Below, one piece after another: positions 59,678-64,000 of a DNA stretch of 64,000 nt (position 1 is the stretch's first letter; each line of letters begins with the position of its first letter). Both the position numbers and the translations under genes were made by a program. Below the pieces are notes generated by a model, which saw only the letters and a program-made list of their open reading frames with translations, did not search any database and was not told where the DNA came from. The DNA comes from Antarcticimicrobium sp040365005 (lineage in GTDB: Bacteria > Pseudomonadota > Alphaproteobacteria > Rhodobacterales > Rhodobacteraceae), in assembly GCF_040365005.1 (NCBI RefSeq), contig NZ_BAABWV010000004.1, positions 62,001 through 126,000 of the forward strand. Direction: 5' to 3'.

Positions 59678-59717
59678 CTTCTTCTCTTGCCCAAATACTC
59701 CCGCCGGAGGCTCCGAC
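59678..59717 (-). repeat. 40-bp intergenic repeat, copy 2 (downstream of the acyl-CoA dehydrogenase)
   Basis: Matches 38286-38325 at 38 of 40 positions and has the same CTCC-GGCG-GGAG hairpin and TATTTGG tail on the minus strand. It starts 41 bp after the acyl-CoA dehydrogenase stop, in the same orientation as that gene, inside a 253-bp gap that otherwise holds no gene. Confidence 0.75.
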
Positions 59718-59758
59718 GCCGGCCGAACGCGGCCCCGTCGGAAACCGGCGCGCGCCGC

Positions 59759-60916
59759 TCACACGTCGAGCGAGCGCGCGATCAGCTCCTTCATGATCTC
59801 GTTGGTGCCGCCATAGATCATCTGCACCCGGCTGTCGGCGTAAAGCCGCGCGATCGGGTATTCCATCATGTAGCCATAACCGCCGAACAGTTGCAGGCAT
59901 TCATGCACCACCTCGTTCTGGGTCTGCGAGCCCCAGTATTTCGCCATCGAGGCGGTGGCCGCATCCAGCTCGCCCACCTCCAGCCGGGAGATGCAGTCGT
60001 TGACGAAACTGCGCAGCAGCTCCGCCTTGGTCTTCATCTCGGCCAGCTTGAAGCGGGTGTTCTGGAAATCCATCACCCGGCTGCCGAAGGCCTTGCGCTC
60101 CTGCACGTATTTCACCGTTTCCGCGATGGCGAAATCGATCACGCCCAGCGCCGTCAGCGCGATCAGCAACCGCTCCCACGGCAGTTGTTTCATCAGCTGG
60201 TAGAACCCCTGCCCCTCCTCGGCGCCCAGCAGGTTGGTCATCGGCACCTTGACGTCCTCGAAGAACAGCTCGGCGGTATCGTTGGCCTTCATCCCCAGTT
60301 TCTTGAGGTTGCGGCCCCGGCGGAACCCCTCGGCGCCCTCGGTCTCCAGCGCGATCAGCGACACGCCCTTGGCGCCCGCGCCCTTGTCGGTCTTGGCCAC
60401 CACGATGATCAGGTCAGCGGTATGCCCGTTGGTGATAAAGGTCTTTGCCCCGTTCAGCCGGTAGGAATTGCCATCCTTCTCCGCCGTCGTCCGCACCGCC
60501 TGCAGGTCCGATCCGGTGCCCGGCTCGGTCATGGCGATGGCAGCCACCATCTCGCCCGAGACCAGTTTCGGCAGCCAGCGCGCCTTTTGCTCCTCGGTGG
60601 CGAAGCTCACCAGGTAATGCATCACGATCGACTGGATCGAATAGCCCCAGCCGCTGTCACCGCGCGCGCCCTGCTCGTAAACGGCGATGGAATCGAACCC
60701 GATACCGCCGCCCGAGCCACCGAACTCTTCGGCGATCGCACCGCCCATCAAGCCGGCCTGCCCCGCCTTGGTCCAGAAGGCCCGGTCGACCATGCCGGCC
60801 TCGTTCCAAGCCTCGATATTGGGCACCAGTTCGTCATCGTAAAAGCGGCCGACGCTGTCGGCGAACATCTGGTGCTCGTCCTGCGCCCAGCCGGACGTCT
60901 TGGTGATCAGGCTCAT
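59759..60916 (-). CDS. Long-chain-type acyl-CoA dehydrogenase
   Basis: A 385-residue flavoprotein. FAD/substrate blocks are IAMTEPGTGSDLQAVRTTAE (about 130) and the C-terminal QLFGGYGYMMEYPIARLYAD then SRVQMIYGGTNEIMKELIARS. The usual catalytic Glu of IYEGTNE is replaced by Gly here, as in long-chain acyl-CoA dehydrogenases, and the base is then expected in the helix LPWERLLIALTALG. So it is an LCAD-type enzyme; its true substrate could be a branched or aromatic acyl-CoA. It is alone in its transcript direction before the repeat. Confidence 0.92.
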   Translation of the reverse strand: MSLITKTSGWAQDEHQMFADSVGRFYDDELVPNIEAWNEAGMVDRAFWTKAGQAGLMGGAIAEEFGGSGGGIGFDSIAVYEQGARGDSGWGYSIQSIVMHYLVSFATEEQKARWLPKLVSGEMVAAIAMTEPGTGSDLQAVRTTAEKDGNSYRLNGAKTFITNGHTADLIIVVAKTDKGAGAKGVSLIALETEGAEGFRRGRNLKKLGMKANDTAELFFEDVKVPMTNLLGAEEGQGFYQLMKQLPWERLLIALTALGVIDFAIAETVKYVQERKAFGSRVMDFQNTRFKLAEMKTKAELLRSFVNDCISRLEVGELDAATASMAKYWGSQTQNEVVHECLQLFGGYGYMMEYPIARLYADSRVQMIYGGTNEIMKELIARSLDV

Positions 60917-60994
60917 GTTCGTTCCTCCCAGAAATGCGGTGTCGCCCGCGATCCTAGGCGGCGGTCGGGCAAAGGCAATCCGCGCCGGGACGCG

Positions 60995-61672
60995 CTACGC
61001 AACGTCCCCGGCATCGTGCCGCCGCGTCAACGCGGCCTCGATCCCCGCCGCGCAGAAGGCCACCAGGTCCGCCACCGGCACCGCGCCGGCGTCCTCGCCC
61101 GCCAGCGCCCCGACCCGCCAGCCCGAGGTCACATGCGCCAGCATCGCCGCGACGGAATAGACGAACCCGGCCGCGACGGTGCGGCGCGGTGCCTCGGGGT
61201 ACAGCGCGGCGACCTCGTCGATGAACCGGCCCGCCGTCGGGTCGAACCACTCGGCCGCCAGGTCGCGCCAGCGCGGATCGGCCGAGACATGGGCCACCAG
61301 CCGCGCATAAGCCAGCCATTGCGGCCCGCCGTCCCGCGCCCGCGCGACATAAGGGGCCAGGAAACAGGTGACCACGTCGCGCAGCCCCATCGGCCCCGCC
61401 GCCCGGCGCGCCTCCAGCGCCTCCAGCCGCAGCCGCGACAATTCTGCGGCGCGGCGCGCCACGGTCTGGTGAAACAGGGCCACCTTGCCGCCGCCGTGAT
61501 GGTGCACCAGCCCGGCCTGAACCCCCGCCGCCGCGGCGATGTCGCGAATCGTCGCGGCATCGAAACCGCGCTCGGCAAAGATCCTTTCCGCCGCATCGAG
61601 AATGCGCGCGCGGGTCTGCAACGACCGCTTTGACGGGGCCCTTTTGCGTTGATCTTCCACGGTTTTTCCCAT
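60995..61672 (-). CDS. TetR-family transcriptional regulator
   Basis: A 225-residue regulator. The N-terminal helix-turn-helix is TRARILDAAERIFAERGFDA then ATIRDIAAAAGVQAGLVHHH, which fits the TetR/AcrR family, although VHHHGGGKVALF replaces the more common VYYHFGSKEAL. The C-terminal ligand domain is helical (RDVVTCFLAPYVARARDGGPQWLAY). It is divergent from the flavin monooxygenase gene over 78 bp and probably controls that operon. Confidence 0.9.
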   Translation of the reverse strand: MGKTVEDQRKRAPSKRSLQTRARILDAAERIFAERGFDAATIRDIAAAAGVQAGLVHHHGGGKVALFHQTVARRAAELSRLRLEALEARRAAGPMGLRDVVTCFLAPYVARARDGGPQWLAYARLVAHVSADPRWRDLAAEWFDPTAGRFIDEVAALYPEAPRRTVAAGFVYSVAAMLAHVTSGWRVGALAGEDAGAVPVADLVAFCAAGIEAALTRRHDAGDVA

Positions 61673-61696
61673 CCCGGCGCTCCTTCATGCAAATGC

Positions 61697-61728
61697 ATAT
61701 TGCGTTATTTTGTACGCATGTTCAATAT
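61697..61728. promoter_or_regulatory. Divergent promoters with TetR operator candidate
   Basis: TGCGT (61701-61705) and ACGCA (61714-61718) form an inverted repeat with an 8-base spacer. It falls in the spacer of a minus-strand promoter (TTGAAC 61725 to 61720, CAATAT 61702 to 61697) for the TetR gene and of a weak plus-strand one (TTGCGT 61700-61705, CAATAT 61723-61728) for the monooxygenase gene. A single bound dimer could control both. Confidence 0.5.
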
Positions 61729-61750
61729 AAGCTCAACTCAGGGAGGAGAC

Positions 61751-63070
61751 ATGACGGAAACGCGCGACAGGTTCGCCCTTATCGGGGCCGGACCAATGGG
61801 GCTGGCTGCCGCAAAGGTACTGGCCGAACAGAAGATCCCGTTCCAGGGGTTCGAATTGCACAGCGACGTGGGCGGGCTGTGGGACATCGACGGGCCGAAA
61901 TCGACGATGTACGACAGCGCCCACCTGATCTCGTCCAAGAGGATGACGGAGTTCACCGATTTCCCGATGCGCGAGGAGGTCGCCGATTACCCCTCGCACC
62001 GCGAGTTGAAAACGTATTTCCAGGACTTCGCCAAGGAATTCGACCTCTACCGCCACTACCGGTTCGGCGCCGAGGTCACCAAGGTCGCGCCGCTCGGCGG
62101 GTCCGGCGAGGGGTGGCACGTCTGCTGGCAGGATGACGACGGCACGCACGACGCGGTGTTCGCCGGCGTGCTGATCGCCAACGGCACCCTGTCGGAGCCC
62201 AACATGCCACGTTTCGAGGGCACCTTCGACGGCGAGCTGATCCATTCCTCGGCCTACCGCAGCGCCAGCCAGTTCGACGACAAGCGGGTGCTGATCATCG
62301 GCGCCGGCAACTCGGGCTGCGACATCGCGGTGGACGCGATCCACCACGGGCAAAGCTGCGATCTGTCGATGCGGCGCGGCTACTACTTCGTGCCGAAATA
62401 CGTCTTTGGCAAACCGGCCGACACCATGGGCGGGCTGATCAAGCTGCCGATGTGGCTCAAGCGACGGATCGACGGGTTGATCCTGAAATGGTTCGTCGGC
62501 GATCCGCAGCGGTATGGCTTTCCGAAACCTGACTATCAACTTTACGAGAGTCACCCGGTGGTCAACTCGCTGGTGATGCACCATGCCGGGCACGGCGATC
62601 TTGCGATCCGCCCCGACATCGTACGTTTCGAGGGAAAAACCGTACAATTCACCGACGGTTCGGCGCACGACTATGACATGATCGTCGCCGCCACCGGCTA
62701 CAAGCTGCACTATCCCTTCATCGACAAGACGCTGCTGAACTGGCAGGGCGACGCACCGCATCTTTACCTCAACGCCATGCATCCCACCCGCGACGATCTT
62801 TTCGTGCTGGGCATGGTCGAGGCGAGCGGTTTGGGGTGGCAGGGGCGCCACGAACAGGCCGAGATGGTGGCGCGCTACCTTGCCGGGCTGCGTGACGGCA
62901 CCACCGAGGCAAAGACGTTGCAACGGGAAAAGGCCAAGGGGTTCGACCGCGCCACCGGCGGCATGAAATACCTCGATCTGCCACGCATGGCCTATTACGT
63001 CGACAAGGCCACCTATCGCAGCGCCGTCACCGGCTGGATCACCCGGCTCAAGCGGGGACAGGCAGCATGA
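61751..63070 (+). CDS. Flavin-containing monooxygenase (class B)
   Basis: A 439-residue FAD/NADPH enzyme. The FAD-binding FALIGAGPMGLAAAKVL lies near residue 8; the FMO signature F-x-G-x3-H-x3-Y is FDGELIHSSAY (about 159); the NADP site is VLIIGAGNSGCDIAV; and MIVAATGYKLHYPF is the C-terminal ATGY motif. Such enzymes oxidise S or N atoms or, as Baeyer-Villiger enzymes, ketones. AGGAGAC stands 5 bases before the ATG. It is first of an operon with a BASS carrier and an SDR, which suggests uptake and oxidation of an organic acid or steroid-like substrate. Confidence 0.9.
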   Translation: MTETRDRFALIGAGPMGLAAAKVLAEQKIPFQGFELHSDVGGLWDIDGPKSTMYDSAHLISSKRMTEFTDFPMREEVADYPSHRELKTYFQDFAKEFDLYRHYRFGAEVTKVAPLGGSGEGWHVCWQDDDGTHDAVFAGVLIANGTLSEPNMPRFEGTFDGELIHSSAYRSASQFDDKRVLIIGAGNSGCDIAVDAIHHGQSCDLSMRRGYYFVPKYVFGKPADTMGGLIKLPMWLKRRIDGLILKWFVGDPQRYGFPKPDYQLYESHPVVNSLVMHHAGHGDLAIRPDIVRFEGKTVQFTDGSAHDYDMIVAATGYKLHYPFIDKTLLNWQGDAPHLYLNAMHPTRDDLFVLGMVEASGLGWQGRHEQAEMVARYLAGLRDGTTEAKTLQREKAKGFDRATGGMKYLDLPRMAYYVDKATYRSAVTGWITRLKRGQAA

Positions 63071-63969
63071 GCGGCATCGACGAGATCACTCTGAATTTCA
63101 GCCCCGCCTCGCTGACTCTGCTCAACGCGATCCTCGCCGTGGTGATGTTCTCGATCGCCATCGACCTCAAGCCCGAGGATTTCCACCGGTTGCGCCGGGC
63201 ACCCAAGCCACTGATAATCGGACTTTTTTCTCAGTTCATCGTGCTGCCCACGCTGACCTACCTGATGATCCTGGCGACCCAGCCGCGCCCCTCGATCGCG
63301 CTGGGGCTGATCCTGGTGGCGGCCTGCCCGGGCGGTAATATCTCCAACTTCATCACCCATCGCGCGGGGGGCAATGCCGCGCTCTCGGTGTCGATGACCG
63401 CCTTTGCCACGGTGGGCGCGATCCTGCTGACCCCGGTCAACATCGCGCTCTGGGGCGGGCTTTACGGCCCGACCCGAAACATCCTGCGCGACACCGCCAT
63501 CGACCCGGTGCAGGTGGCGATCACCGTGGGGCTGATGCTGGTGCTGCCGCTGATCCTCGGCGTGCAACTCAACCAGCGCCGCCCGGAATTGACCGCGAAA
63601 CTCCACCGCCCGCTGCAGGCGCTGTCGATGACGATCTTCTTCGCCTTCATCGTGCTGGCGCTGGCGGCCAACTGGAATTTCTTCATGGGCTATGCCGGGG
63701 CGGTTGCGGGGCTGGTGATCCTGCACAATGCGCTGGCCTTCGGCGGCGGCTGGACCGTGGCCACCCTGACCCGGCTGTCGCCCTTCAACCGTCGCGCGGT
63801 GACGATCGAGACCGGCATCCAGAATTCCGGCCTTGGCCTGGTCCTGATCTTTGCCTTTTTCGGCGGCCTGGGCGGAATGGCGGTGGTCGCCGCATTCTGG
63901 GGCATCTGGCACGCCATTTCCGGCATCACGCTGGCCGCGCTGATGGCCCGGACCGAGGCGACGCGATGA
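63067..63969 (+). CDS. Bile acid:sodium symporter (BASS) family transporter
   Basis: A 300-residue membrane protein with about nine or ten hydrophobic segments. NAILAVVMFSIAIDLKPEDF, VAACPGGNISNFITHRAGGN (the Na+-binding crossover region) and TIETGIQNSGLGLVLIFAFFGG are typical of the BASS family. It moves organic anions with Na+. Its ATG overlaps the stop of the monooxygenase gene (ATGA) and its stop overlaps the next start, so all three are one transcript. The substrate is presumably that of the monooxygenase, or its product. Confidence 0.9.
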   Translation: MSGIDEITLNFSPASLTLLNAILAVVMFSIAIDLKPEDFHRLRRAPKPLIIGLFSQFIVLPTLTYLMILATQPRPSIALGLILVAACPGGNISNFITHRAGGNAALSVSMTAFATVGAILLTPVNIALWGGLYGPTRNILRDTAIDPVQVAITVGLMLVLPLILGVQLNQRRPELTAKLHRPLQALSMTIFFAFIVLALAANWNFFMGYAGAVAGLVILHNALAFGGGWTVATLTRLSPFNRRAVTIETGIQNSGLGLVLIFAFFGGLGGMAVVAAFWGIWHAISGITLAALMARTEATR

Positions 63970-64000
63970 GCAGGATCCTGATCACCGGCGCTGGCGGCAT
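63966..64000 (+). CDS. NAD(P)-binding SDR or epimerase, 5' fragment
   Basis: The first 11 residues, MSRILITGAGG, are visible before the window ends. This is the start of a Rossmann nucleotide-binding site typical of short-chain dehydrogenases or extended SDR epimerases. It overlaps the BASS stop (ATGA) and is thus the third gene of the monooxygenase operon. Confidence 0.7.
   Translation, partial: MSRILITGAGG

Overview
The window is a GC-rich stretch of a chromosome from an alphaproteobacterium, most likely a marine Rhodobacteraceae (Roseobacter-group) species. The signs are the tad/cpa pilus locus with an OmpA-type protein in the cpaD position, a phosphatidylcholine synthase, the tolQRAB-pal-cpoB / ruvCAB linkage, a small DUF1127 gene, and intergenic repeats of a kind I recall from this family. 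No tRNA, rRNA, CRISPR array, insertion sequence or prophage was seen. Coding density is very high, and many genes overlap by an ATGA or GTGA junction.

Layout. (1) 1-9578: most of a Tad (Flp) pilus export locus on the + strand: secretin CpaC (5' end missing), an OmpA-like lipoprotein, CpaE, CpaF, TadB, TadC, TadD, a second TPR lipoprotein, a prepilin peptidase, and an AAA ATPase that probably belongs to the same locus. (2) 9579-15146: a DHA2-type drug exporter divergent from a MarR regulator, whose gene runs into a ligase-associated helicase and its partner phosphoesterase PdeM. (3) 15156-17991: two membrane-anchored LytTR regulators around a PaaI-type thioesterase, then a small membrane protein. 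(4) 18084-21969: one-carbon genes folD and fhs with a secreted protein between them, then a MOSC protein. (5) 22124-33807: a long minus-strand housekeeping block: ruvC-ruvA-ruvB, an unknown gene, ybgC, tolQ-tolR-tolA-tolB-pal-cpoB, tilS, ftsH. (6) 34147-45232: a DUF1127 gene with an sRNA-like 3' end, prmA, an MFS carrier, a YeeE/YedE sulfur transporter, priA, a small transaldolase, DUF484-xerC, phosphatidylcholine synthase, a Gre-type protein, ogt and a VOC protein. (7) 45376-53158: ileS with a candidate isoleucine-rich leader peptide, a VIT-type transporter, ycjX-GNAT-ycjF, and truA. (8) 53238-64000: an accessory catabolic region: a feruloyl-CoA synthase / crotonase / MarR / amidohydrolase operon, a FAH-family hydrolase, aroQ, an alpha/beta hydrolase, an LCAD-type acyl-CoA dehydrogenase, and a TetR gene divergent from a flavin monooxygenase - BASS carrier - SDR operon that runs off the end.

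The least ordinary signals are regulatory. They are a 16-codon leader ORF with an Ile-Phe-Ile-Arg-Ile run in front of ileS; a palindrome over the -10 box of the YeeE/YedE gene that resembles persulfide-responsive ArsR operators; three AATACAT heptamers beside a LytTR gene; a MarR operator array over the promoter of the ferulate operon; a hairpin-plus-terminator after DUF1127 that resembles cuckoo/CcsR-type sRNAs; and a 40-bp repeat that sits just downstream of two unrelated genes in the same orientation. I found no clear undescribed defence or mobile system.
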